Assembly (NCBI GenBank): GCA_965262505.1
Contig: CBDHFM010000029.1
Span: 1 to 19,107, forward strand
Direction of reading: 5' to 3'
Length of the DNA stretch: 19,107 nt
Source: JACPPO01 sp965262505
GTDB lineage: Bacteria > Acidobacteriota > Vicinamibacteria > Vicinamibacterales > UBA2999
A model generated the notes under the pieces. It searched no databases. It was not told where the DNA came from and saw only the letters and a list, made by a program, of their open reading frames with translations. Made by a program: the position numbers and the translations under genes. Below are positions 1-6,385 of this stretch, piece by piece (positions within the stretch are counted from its first letter, which is position 1; the number at the start of each line of letters is the position of its first letter).

Positions 1-1
1 G

Positions 2-403
2 CGGCGAGGTCTCGACAGACTCCGAGCGGAAAAAGCCATCAACGTCTCCGCCTGGTTGCGCCGACTGGTCCACCAGGCCCTTAAAGACGAGTTTCCCGTC
101 GGGGAACTCGTCGACTTGGTACCCGACCCGCCAGACGCGCTGACCGAGCCCGACGACAACTTGGCACCCGACCCACAGAAACCGCCGGTCGAAGGGTGGA
201 CGCCCCGCCAGCTCGACCAGGGCTGGGGCGCCGCGCTCGAAGGCGCGCAGGTGGCCGACCTGCCCGAGAGTGACCAGCTGCGCGGCACACCGATCGTCGT
301 CACCGACCGACGGGGCGACGCCTGGACCACGACTCTCACGGCCGTCGTCAGCCGAAGCGACACCGAGATCGTGGTCACCAATACCGGCCGGCCGCGCCGG
401 TGA
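2..403 (+). CDS. Ribbon-helix-helix-like plasmid protein, 3' part (5' end outside or at far end of window)
   Basis: The reading frame is open from base 2 and ends with TGA at 401-403, so the start is missing here. The first residues (RRGLDRLRAEKAINVSAWL, then RRLVHQALKDEF) look like the two helices of an RHH/CopG-type DNA-binding domain. A Pro/Asp-rich linker and a roughly 60-residue C-terminal part that I do not recognise follow. The TTG at 56 lies inside the helix and is unlikely to be the true start. The missing beta strand seems to be the 11 codons that begin at 19075 at the other end of the window. If the molecule is circular, this gene is divergent from mobC with oriT between them, the usual place for a relaxosome or control protein. 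Function is inferred from fold resemblance only. Confidence 0.6.
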   Translation, partial: RRGLDRLRAEKAINVSAWLRRLVHQALKDEFPVGELVDLVPDPPDALTEPDDNLAPDPQKPPVEGWTPRQLDQGWGAALEGAQVADLPESDQLRGTPIVVTDRRGDAWTTTLTAVVSRSDTEIVVTNTGRPRR

Positions 404-540
404 GGCCGTACCGAAGAGCGTCTCGAACGTGGCCGGGCGGGTCACCCGCATGACCGGAACGCCAGCGGAGGACCGCGAAGCGGTTGACGCGCCTGGACTG
501 CTACGGCTATCCGTGGCTGTTGGGGGGTGGGTGTTGCTGA

Positions 541-570
541 GCCGGCAACGGTCTTTGGGCCGTTGCCGGC
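541..570. repeat. Perfect hairpin, 11-bp stem and 8-nt loop
   Basis: GCCGGCAACGG (541-551) pairs perfectly with CCGTTGCCGGC (560-570) around the loop TCTTTGGG. It has no T-run on either side, so it is not a typical intrinsic terminator. It may be an origin-associated structure or a terminator for the rightward gene ending at 403. Confidence 0.7.
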
Positions 571-651
571 GAAAAAGTCACTGGACTGGTGTTCGTTCCC
601 CCCTTGAGTTCCTTATTCTCTGGGCGGGTCGGCCGTTTTTTAGCGTGTGAG

Positions 652-697
652 AACCCGAAAACCAACAGGCCAACGGCCTGTACGTACTTGTCGGGTT
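652..697. repeat. Nested inverted repeats next to the iterons
   Basis: An outer pair, AACCCGA (652-658) and TCGGGTT (691-697), encloses an inner perfect pair, ACAGGCC (665-671) and GGCCTGT (675-681), with a 3-nt loop. The two stems could form a cruciform. Placement 30 bp before the iterons suggests a role in replication control, which is inference. Confidence 0.6.
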
Positions 698-727
698 GTA
701 CCTACATGATCAGTACTATATGAGTAC

Positions 728-810
728 GTATGTGTTTGACCGAAGGAATCGGCCCCCTAATGTATGTGTTTGACCGAAGGAATCGGCTTCGGAGTGTATG
801 CGTTTGACCG
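728..810. repeat. Three iteron-type direct repeats
   Basis: Two copies of a 26-bp repeat (728-753 and 762-787) are identical; both start GTATGTGTTTGACCG. A third, partial copy (796-810) reads GTATGCGTTTGACCG. All three are spaced exactly 34 bp apart, about three helical turns, which would place bound proteins on one face of the DNA. These are probable binding sites for the RepA protein encoded at 1643-2611. Confidence 0.75.
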
Positions 811-847
811 TTGATAACTCCACAGAATCACAGGCTTTTGTGGAAAA
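811..847. promoter_or_regulatory. DnaA-box-like sites beside the iterons
   Basis: TGTGGAAAA at 839-847 matches 8 of 9 positions of the inverted DnaA box (TGTGGATAA). The nearby TAACTCCACA (815-824) resembles the forward box with an insertion. Both directly follow the last iteron, as in many iteron-controlled origins. No strongly AT-rich melting region was recognised next to them. Confidence 0.4.
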
Positions 848-1007
848 ATCCCGCTGCTCCCGTGAGCGGGCCGTAGAGCACCGATCGCCGACGGCCGAAT
901 GGGGAAGGTTGGGCTGGCCTGCGTTCGCGCACCACAGGTTAGCTTCGAGCCCTGGCATGAGCGCAGAAAGAGGCTCTTGCGCCTAACGCTGATGGAGAAC
1001 GCCTAAG

Positions 1008-1590
1008 CTATTTTTTCGGCGGCGGCGGCGCCGGCGGCGGAGATGGTGGTGGTGGCGGCGGCGGAAGCGGCCGCGGAGGCGGAGGGTCTGGGGTTTGTCT
1101 AATCGGCATCAGCAGCCTGCCACAACCTGATCGAGGCACTTGTTTAGCAGACGTGGGCGGGTGACGGTAGGGTGTTGACTGACGTGAGAGCGCGGTGCCT
1201 CGCTCGTCCAGTTCGCGCGCTCGCCTGTACAGGTCGTCGGTGGCCGACTCGCGCTGCTGTAACTCGATCCAGAGCCGTTTGTATTGTTCGTGGATCTCTC
1301 CCCACGCCACCGACAGGCCGACCATCGCCACCACTCGCGCACCCGGGTTGGCGATAGCGACCACCAAGTCCGGCCGCGAACGCCACCACGGACAGGGGTA
1401 TCGTCAACTGCTGCAGGACCACCCCAGCCGCGCTCAGAAATGTCATCACAGTCGTGAGTGGAATCGCGATACGCAAGAACAAACTAAGGCTCGACGCACT
1501 CGCTGCAAGCGCTTGAAAATACCGTTGCCTCATGTCGGCAGTAAGGGTTTCTTCCCAGATGAGAGTCCGAATGTCGCTCGGCGGTGGCAT
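1008..1590 (-). pseudogene. Two-TM membrane protein, SLATT-like, frameshifted
   Basis: Two overlapping frames together read as one protein. The upstream part (ATG at 1590) begins MPPPSDIRTLIWEETL and holds one hydrophobic segment and most of a second (from FLRIAIPLTTVM to VVAFAAG). At about 1369 the frame is lost, and the continuation is in the next frame: LVVAIANPG, then GEIHEQYKRLWIELQQRES and a coiled ARELDERGTAL helix, ending in a Pro-rich tail. Removing one base (the complement of position 1369) restores AAG-LVVAIANPG and an uninterrupted 193-residue protein. Two TM helices followed by a charged helix resemble SLATT-domain proteins, a family linked to effector/defence membrane proteins, but this match is from memory. 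It lies 52 bp downstream of repA on the same strand. It could be a real pseudogene, a sequencing indel or a recoded gene. Confidence 0.55.
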
Positions 1591-1642
1591 GTTAGAAATT
1601 TATCAGGATTTCGGATTTTCTTTCTTGAGCTCGAGCACGCCG

Positions 1643-2611
1643 CTATTCCACGAGACGCAGTGACGACGGCGCGATACGTGGCGGCGATGGCGAGAGCAGC
1701 AATACGCCCTTCGCCGTCGAGTAGTGCAGGTCCGGCCAGGCGTTCTTGATCTTTTTCAACTCGCGCAGGCATTCCGTACGAAAACTATTAACGGTGTTCG
1801 GATAGCTCGCCTTGGCCGGGTCCGCGCCGAACTGGCGGTACAGCTGCCGCCAGGAGAGCCGCATCTGGCGCGTGAGTCCGAACGTGCGATACGTGAGCCA
1901 GAGATAGAGATCGAGGCCCAACGAGGATCGCTTCATGGTCTTGAGAATGTTCAGGTCGAGCGGGATCGGGTGCGCGATGATCTCCTGAAAGAACTTCTCC
2001 CCGAGTTCGATCTTGCTGTCCCACAACGAGGCCTGGCCGGGGCGTTTGGTATCCCACCAGAACTCACCGCGATCGGCGATCTGCGAGGTCACGAACTGCT
2101 TACTGTGCGCGTCTTCGTAGATCAGCGACACAGTGGTGTTGAACAACCGATCCATCTGAGTCCGCAAGCGTCGGCGACCGGCACCGCTGCTGCTATCGAG
2201 TCCGAGATCCCGCATGAACGCGGAGAGCGATGCACCCAAGACAAGCTCACGGCTTTGCGTCCGCACCGCTTCGGTGCAGACCCACGCTAGGAGCAGGCGC
2301 GGGATGTTGCCGTAGGGAAGTTTGTTGAGTCCGCCCGCAATCATCACCAAGGCGTACGGCCCGTTGCGACGGACGTACTGAAGCCGTTGCTTTGGATTAG
2401 TACGCGGCAGACTGCACAGCGCGAGCAGCCGCACCATGAAGCCGAGATCGGCGTCTGTCTCGCTCGCCTCAACGAGCTGGTCGATCTGGTCGAGACGGGT
2501 GAAGTGGTGCAACGCTTGGGGCGCGGCTGGCGTCAGGGCGCGACTGTCGGGCAGTTGGACTCCCCAGGTTATGTCGCCGATGGGCAGGAACCCATCTCGT
2601 TTACGAGGCAT
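1643..2611 (-). CDS. repA: Plasmid replication initiator, RepA_C family
   Basis: This 322-residue protein carries the hallmarks of plasmid RepA proteins of the RepA_C family (PF04796). These include YVRRNGPYALVMIAGG, LPYGNIPRLLLAWVCTEAV, SRELVLGASLSAFMRDLGL and, near the C-terminus, HPIPLDLNILKTMKRSSLGL followed by DLYLWLTYRTF and WRQLYRQFG. Such proteins bind iterons and open the origin; the candidate iterons are at 728-810. I chose the ATG at 2609-2611 (MPRKRDGFLPIG) because it overlaps the end of the upstream RHH gene by 11 bp and follows a GGAAG sequence. The frame stays open further upstream to 2734, but that part is a shadow of the RHH gene. The gene is third in the leftward operon parA-RHH-repA. 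Confidence 0.85.
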   Translation of the reverse strand: MPRKRDGFLPIGDITWGVQLPDSRALTPAAPQALHHFTRLDQIDQLVEASETDADLGFMVRLLALCSLPRTNPKQRLQYVRRNGPYALVMIAGGLNKLPYGNIPRLLLAWVCTEAVRTQSRELVLGASLSAFMRDLGLDSSSGAGRRRLRTQMDRLFNTTVSLIYEDAHSKQFVTSQIADRGEFWWDTKRPGQASLWDSKIELGEKFFQEIIAHPIPLDLNILKTMKRSSLGLDLYLWLTYRTFGLTRQMRLSWRQLYRQFGADPAKASYPNTVNSFRTECLRELKKIKNAWPDLHYSTAKGVLLLSPSPPRIAPSSLRLVE

Positions 2612-2849
2612 CGCTTCCAGGTTCTTCCACATCGTCGAGACAGCGCTGGATGAAGGCGTTGATCTCAACGGCCATTTTGGTCTTACGCAGAGCACAAAAG
2701 GCCTTAAAACGAGCATGGTTGTCCGAGGGAACATCCACGGTCAAGCGCATGGTCGGGCCGCGCTCCGGTGAAGCCTGTTGGCCGACCCATTCGTCAGCTT
2801 GTCGTGACACGACCTGCGGCCGAGCGCTCATGGCGATCTTTTTGCTCAT
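2601..2849 (-). CDS. Ribbon-helix-helix partition partner of ParA
   Basis: This is a small protein of 82 residues. After a flexible N-terminus, an RHH fold can be read from about residue 33: a beta strand (TMRLTVDVP), helix one (SDNHARFKAFCALRKTK) and helix two (MAVEINAFIQRCLDDVE). Small RHH proteins with a disordered N-terminal arm (ParG/Omega type) act as centromere-binding partners of ParA and as repressors of their operon. The arm stimulates the ATPase. The gene overlaps the end of parA by 56 bp and the start of repA by 11 bp, so the three are very probably co-translated. The ATG at 2849 is used; one at 2831 is an alternative. Partition function is inferred from fold and position. Confidence 0.75.
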   Translation of the reverse strand: MSKKIAMSARPQVVSRQADEWVGQQASPERGPTMRLTVDVPSDNHARFKAFCALRKTKMAVEINAFIQRCLDDVEEPGSDAS

Positions 2850-3477
2850 AGTCCCAGTCCCTCACAAGTTCGGTGATGAAGATTTCGACCTCCTGCGCGG
2901 CACGTCCGTTCGGGTCGATGTCGGCGACGGTCTTGCCAGCGGCGAACGCCTCGGCAAAAGCGACGCGCTGCGAAATGTCGGCTTGTAGGATGGGCGTGTT
3001 TAGCGTCGTCAGCGCGTCGCGAACATCGCGCCCAATAACAGTATTTCCTATTTTACGATTAATCATAATTACTGATTTAATCATGTCTTTAAAGCCCTGT
3101 GCCTCGGTGACAAGGTCCACGGTCTCGGCGGTCGCCCATACGTCCGCCGGCGAGGGCTGCACGGGGATGAGGACCAGGTCAGCAGCCAAGATGATGGACT
3201 TCGCCAAATTGTGGATACGGGGCGGACCGTCGATGACGATGTCGGTGTAATCGGCAGAGATCGGCGGCAGCTCCTTGTGCAGGGTCGGCGTGGCCATGGC
3301 GATCACGCTAAAACCGTGTTCCCCAGCCCGGAAGGTGGACCACTTCATGGCGGTTTGCTGAGGGTCCGCGTCGATGAGCAGCACGCGAGATCGACGCCGA
3401 GCCAACCCGTCGGCAAGGTGAATGGACAGAGTGGTTTTCCCAACGCCACCCTTTTGGTTTAGAAAAGAGTAAATCAT
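2794..3477 (-). CDS. parA: ParA-family partition ATPase (type Ib)
   Basis: This 227-residue ParA/MinD ATPase segregates the plasmid together with its RHH partner. Visible motifs are the deviant Walker A (QKGGVGKTT, residues 8-16, signature Lys9), Walker A' (LLIDADPQQTA, residues 33-43) and Walker B (DIVIDGPP, residues 79-86). There is no N-terminal HTH domain, the short type Ib form that pairs with RHH proteins. I start at the ATG at 3475-3477 because MIYSFLNQKGGVGKTT is the normal N-terminus; a longer reading to 3570 has no family resemblance. No Shine-Dalgarno precedes this ATG, and a TATACT box lies 7 bp upstream, so the transcript may be leaderless. Base composition around 3040-3080 is markedly AT-rich. 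Confidence 0.9.
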   Translation of the reverse strand: MIYSFLNQKGGVGKTTLSIHLADGLARRRSRVLLIDADPQQTAMKWSTFRAGEHGFSVIAMATPTLHKELPPISADYTDIVIDGPPRIHNLAKSIILAADLVLIPVQPSPADVWATAETVDLVTEAQGFKDMIKSVIMINRKIGNTVIGRDVRDALTTLNTPILQADISQRVAFAEAFAAGKTVADIDPNGRAAQEVEIFITELVRDWDYEQKDRHERSAAGRVTTS

Positions 3478-3484
3478 TAAATAT

Positions 3485-3490
3485 AGTATA
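3485..3490 (-). promoter_or_regulatory. Possible -10 box for parA operon (leaderless arrangement)
   Basis: On the minus strand, TATACT ends 7 bp before the parA ATG, within an AT-rich stretch (3471-3530). No clear -35 was found at 17 bp. With this -10 the transcript would begin at about the start codon, in keeping with the missing Shine-Dalgarno. The same AT-rich stretch could hold the ParA-partner operator. Confidence 0.35.
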
Positions 3491-3520
3491 ACTGTATTTA
3501 TGTTTTTAAAGATAAGTTGA

Positions 3521-3640
3521 GATTTAAAGCCTGTGCCAAGCGAGAACATGAGCGGCCGGTGGCGGTTCATCTACACGATGGACGGACGGGTGGTGTGGTT
3601 GATCTACTGCGGGCTCCGACGAGAGGACACGTATCGGTGA
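3521..3640 (+). pseudogene. 3' end of a RelE/ParE-like toxin gene
   Basis: Just after an in-frame stop at 3518-3520, a frame encodes 39 residues, including KPVPSENMSGRWRFIYTMDG, then RVVWLIYCGLRREDTYR and stop TGA (3638-3640). The pattern of an aromatic/basic strand (WRFIYTMDG), a hydrophobic strand (VVWLIYCG) and a basic end (RREDTYR) resembles the C-terminal third of RelE/ParE superfamily toxins. The N-terminal two thirds and any antitoxin are absent. The stop overlaps the ATG of the methyltransferase gene (TGATG), so the two are joined at base level. This is most likely a remnant left by recombination at the left edge of the restriction module. Confidence 0.5.
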
Positions 3641-6366
3641 TGATCTTCGGCGTCCGGAGGCGCACCGTTGCGCGGTACGAAGAACACGTCCGACGGCTCG
3701 ACAACACCTCCGGCTTCATCGACCTCTTCTGGCCTGGCGTCCTGTTGGTCGAGCAGAAGAGCGCTGGGCGCGACTTGGCCGCCGCGCGCGATCAGGCTGG
3801 GACCTACTTCGATGCGCTCCCTGATCGGGACCGCCCCCGCTACCAGCTGCTCTGCGATTTCCAGACGTTCGAACTGCTCGACCGCGACGAACGCGAGGAA
3901 ACCCATTTCGCCCTTGCCGACCTGCCACGCCACGTCGAGCAGTTCGGGTTCATCCTCGGTGTGCAACGCCGGACGTTCCGTGACCAGGATCCGGTCAACA
4001 TCGAGGCGTCTGAACTAATCGCACGCCTGCACGACGCGCTCAAGGCCTCCGGCTACGCCGGCCATGACCTGGAGCTGTTCCTGGTCCGGACCGTGTTCTG
4101 TCTCTTTGCCGACGATACCGGGATCTTTGAGCCGCGTGACATCTTCTTGCAGTTCATCGAGGAGCGCACGGCTCCCGATGGTGCGGACCTCGGTCCCTGG
4201 ATGGCGCGGCTGTTTCAGGTGTTGAACACATCGGCGAAACGTCGTTCGCGGGCGCTCGATGAAGATCTGGCGCGCTTTCCGCACGTGAATGGTGAGCTCT
4301 TCGCTGAATCGCTACGCATCCCCGACTTCGATGCCGCGATGCGGGCGGCGCTGCTCGACGCAGGGCAGTTCGACTGGACGGCGATCTCGCCGGCCATCTT
4401 CGGGGCGCTGTTCCAGTCGGTCCTGGAGCCGGCCGACCGCCGCGCCCAGGGCGCGCACTACACGACCGAGAAGAACATCCTGAAGGTGATCGAGCCGCTG
4501 TTCCTCGACGACCTGCGGGCCGAGTTCCAGCGGTTGCAGGCGCGCCTGGACGGCCACAGCGCCGCCGATCTCCGGAGGTTCCAGGGGAAGCTCGGCGCGC
4601 TGCGCTTGTTCGATCCGGCGTGCGGCTGTGGCAACTTCCTCATCATCGCCTACCGCGAGTTGCGCGCGCTGGAAATCGAGGTGCTGCGGGAGCTGGCATC
4701 GCGCCATGGCCAGCGGCAGCTCGAGGCGTTCGCGGACGTGCTCTCGGTGGTCGACGTCGATCAGTTCTACGGCATCGAGATCGGTGAGTTCCCGGCCCGC
4801 ATCGCCGCGACCGCGCTGTGGATGATGGACCACATCATGAACAACCGGCTGAGTCTGGAGTTTGGCCGGACCTACGCGCGGATCCCGATCGAGAAGTCGC
4901 CGCACATCCGCCACGCCGACGCGCTGGAGATCGACTGGGCCGACGTGCTGCCGCCGGATGAGTGTTCGTACGTGTTCGGCAATCCCCCCTTCGTCGGGGC
5001 CAAGTACCAGTCGCCAGAGCAGCGGGCGCAGGTGCGCCGTATCGCCGCGCTTGGCGGCAGCGGGGGGACGCTCGACTACGTAGCCGCGTGGTTCATCCAC
5101 GCCGGTGATTACGCCAAGCGCGCACAGCCAGCGGCCGGCGGTCGATCGCCGCATATCGGCTTCGTCGCGACCAACTCGATCACGCAGGGCGAGCAGGTGG
5201 CGCAGCTCTGGCCGCTTCTGTTCGACCGCGGCCGTCTCGAGATCGCCTTCGCCCACCGCACCTTCGCCTGGGGTTCCGACGCGCGCGGCAAGGCGCACGT
5301 GCACGTCGTCATCGTCGGGCTGGACACGACCGAGCATGCCTCACCGGAGAAGCGCCTGTTCGCCTACGAGGACCTTAAGGGCGAGCCGCTTGAGAGCCGC
5401 CACGCCGTGATCACGCCCTACCTGTTCGACGGCGGCACGCTGGCCGACCCACACCTCGTCGTGCGCAAGGAAAGCCACGCCGTCAACGGCATGCCGCGAC
5501 TCATTATCGGGTCGAAACCGATCGACGGAGGCCATTACATTCTCGATGCAGCGGAGCGTGCGACCCTGCTTGAGGCGTGCCCAGAGGCCGCGCCCTATGT
5601 CCACCCTTATGTTGGCTCCCAGGAGTATCTCAACGGACAGTGGCGCTGGATTCTCTGGCTCGGTGAGGCCGCCCCAGAGGTTCTGCGCCGGACGCCGCTG
5701 CTCCGCGAACGCGTGGCCACCGTGCGTGAGTTCCGGCAACGGAGCAAGAGCGCGCCGACGCGCGCCCTGGCAGCGACACCGACCCGGTACCATGTCAACG
5801 TGATCCCAACCACGCCGTTTCTGGTTATCCCCAAGGTCAGTTCAGAGCGGCGCGAATATGTGCCCATCGGCTGGCTGGAACCTCCGACAATTCCGAGCGA
5901 TCTCGTCTTCGTCCTTCAAGGCGCGACAAAGTCAGATTTCGCGCTGCTCACCTCCGCCATGCACATGGCGTGGCTGCGCCACATCGGCGGGCGCCTGGAA
6001 AGCCGTTACCGCTATTCCATCGGCCTCGTCTACAACACCTTCCCAACGCCCACAGCGGGCGCGGATATGTCGAAGCTGGAGCCGCTGGCGCAAGCCGTGC
6101 TGGATGCTCGCGCCGCCCACCCTGGCGCGACGCTCGCCGACCTCTACGATCCCGATCTGATGCCACCTAATCTCCGCTTGGCGCACCAGACCCTCGACCG
6201 TGCCGTGGATCGGCTCTATCGCCCGGCGGCCTTCGCGTCCGAACGCGACCGCGTCGAATATCTGTTCATGCGCTATGAAAAAATGCGCGCGCCGCTTGGA
6301 GCTGTGATGCAGGCGAAACCGAAACGGCGGCGGTCACGGGGCAAATCGCCCAGAGCGGCGCGATGA
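3640..6366 (+). CDS. MmeI-like fused restriction endonuclease-methyltransferase (Type IIG/IIL), N-terminally truncated
   Basis: This is a single-chain restriction-modification enzyme, 908 residues from the ATG at 3640. Domains in order: nuclease with FIDLFWPG...VEQK, giving the PD-(D/E)xK set Asp28, Glu38, Lys40; a helical spacer; adenine-specific gamma-type methyltransferase with motif X (GAHYTTEKN, about 271-279), motif I (DPACGCGNF from Asp325) and motif IV (NPPF from Asn448); a target recognition domain from about RLIIGSKPIDGGHYI to FPTP; and an MmeI-type C-terminal helical part. Such enzymes cut at a fixed distance from an asymmetric site and protect the host by methylation. The roughly 40-residue N-terminal helical segment usual before FGVRRRTVARYE is missing. 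Upstream DNA encodes a toxin tail in another frame, and a longer reading from TTG 3517 (949 residues) would only translate that tail out of frame. Whether cleavage survives the truncation is unknown; methylation probably does. Confidence 0.85.
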   Translation: MIFGVRRRTVARYEEHVRRLDNTSGFIDLFWPGVLLVEQKSAGRDLAAARDQAGTYFDALPDRDRPRYQLLCDFQTFELLDRDEREETHFALADLPRHVEQFGFILGVQRRTFRDQDPVNIEASELIARLHDALKASGYAGHDLELFLVRTVFCLFADDTGIFEPRDIFLQFIEERTAPDGADLGPWMARLFQVLNTSAKRRSRALDEDLARFPHVNGELFAESLRIPDFDAAMRAALLDAGQFDWTAISPAIFGALFQSVLEPADRRAQGAHYTTEKNILKVIEPLFLDDLRAEFQRLQARLDGHSAADLRRFQGKLGALRLFDPACGCGNFLIIAYRELRALEIEVLRELASRHGQRQLEAFADVLSVVDVDQFYGIEIGEFPARIAATALWMMDHIMNNRLSLEFGRTYARIPIEKSPHIRHADALEIDWADVLPPDECSYVFGNPPFVGAKYQSPEQRAQVRRIAALGGSGGTLDYVAAWFIHAGDYAKRAQPAAGGRSPHIGFVATNSITQGEQVAQLWPLLFDRGRLEIAFAHRTFAWGSDARGKAHVHVVIVGLDTTEHASPEKRLFAYEDLKGEPLESRHAVITPYLFDGGTLADPHLVVRKESHAVNGMPRLIIGSKPIDGGHYILDAAERATLLEACPEAAPYVHPYVGSQEYLNGQWRWILWLGEAAPEVLRRTPLLRERVATVREFRQRSKSAPTRALAATPTRYHVNVIPTTPFLVIPKVSSERREYVPIGWLEPPTIPSDLVFVLQGATKSDFALLTSAMHMAWLRHIGGRLESRYRYSIGLVYNTFPTPTAGADMSKLEPLAQAVLDARAAHPGATLADLYDPDLMPPNLRLAHQTLDRAVDRLYRPAAFASERDRVEYLFMRYEKMRAPLGAVMQAKPKRRRSRGKSPRAAR

Positions 6367-6385
6367 AGCCAGACGAGGCGATGGG

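Larger units (their letters stand above)
404..1007. other. Non-coding origin-like region
   Basis: No convincing gene is seen in this 600-bp stretch. It holds an 11-bp-stem hairpin (541-570), a nested hairpin (652-697), three iteron-type repeats at 34-bp spacing (728-810), and DnaA-box-like sequence (about 811-847). A further weak hairpin, GCGCA...TGCGC, lies at 961-982. Iterons plus DnaA-box-like sites on a molecule that also encodes a RepA_C replication protein are the usual makeup of a theta-replication origin. Assignment as oriV is inference from this arrangement. Confidence 0.6.

Noticed and set aside
716..958. 80-codon minus-strand reading frame across the iterons
   Set aside because: It consists of translated iteron repeats (SFGQTHTLGG-like repetition) with no family features or ribosome site.
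981..1006. GCCTAAC and repeated CGCCTAA resembling an integron attC core
   Set aside because: No matching GTTRRRY partner with attC spacing and no integron integrase were seen; short matches are expected by chance.
4312..5337. Long minus-strand frame of 341 codons inside the methyltransferase gene
   Set aside because: It is an antisense shadow in high-GC DNA; the plus frame holds the full set of methyltransferase motifs.
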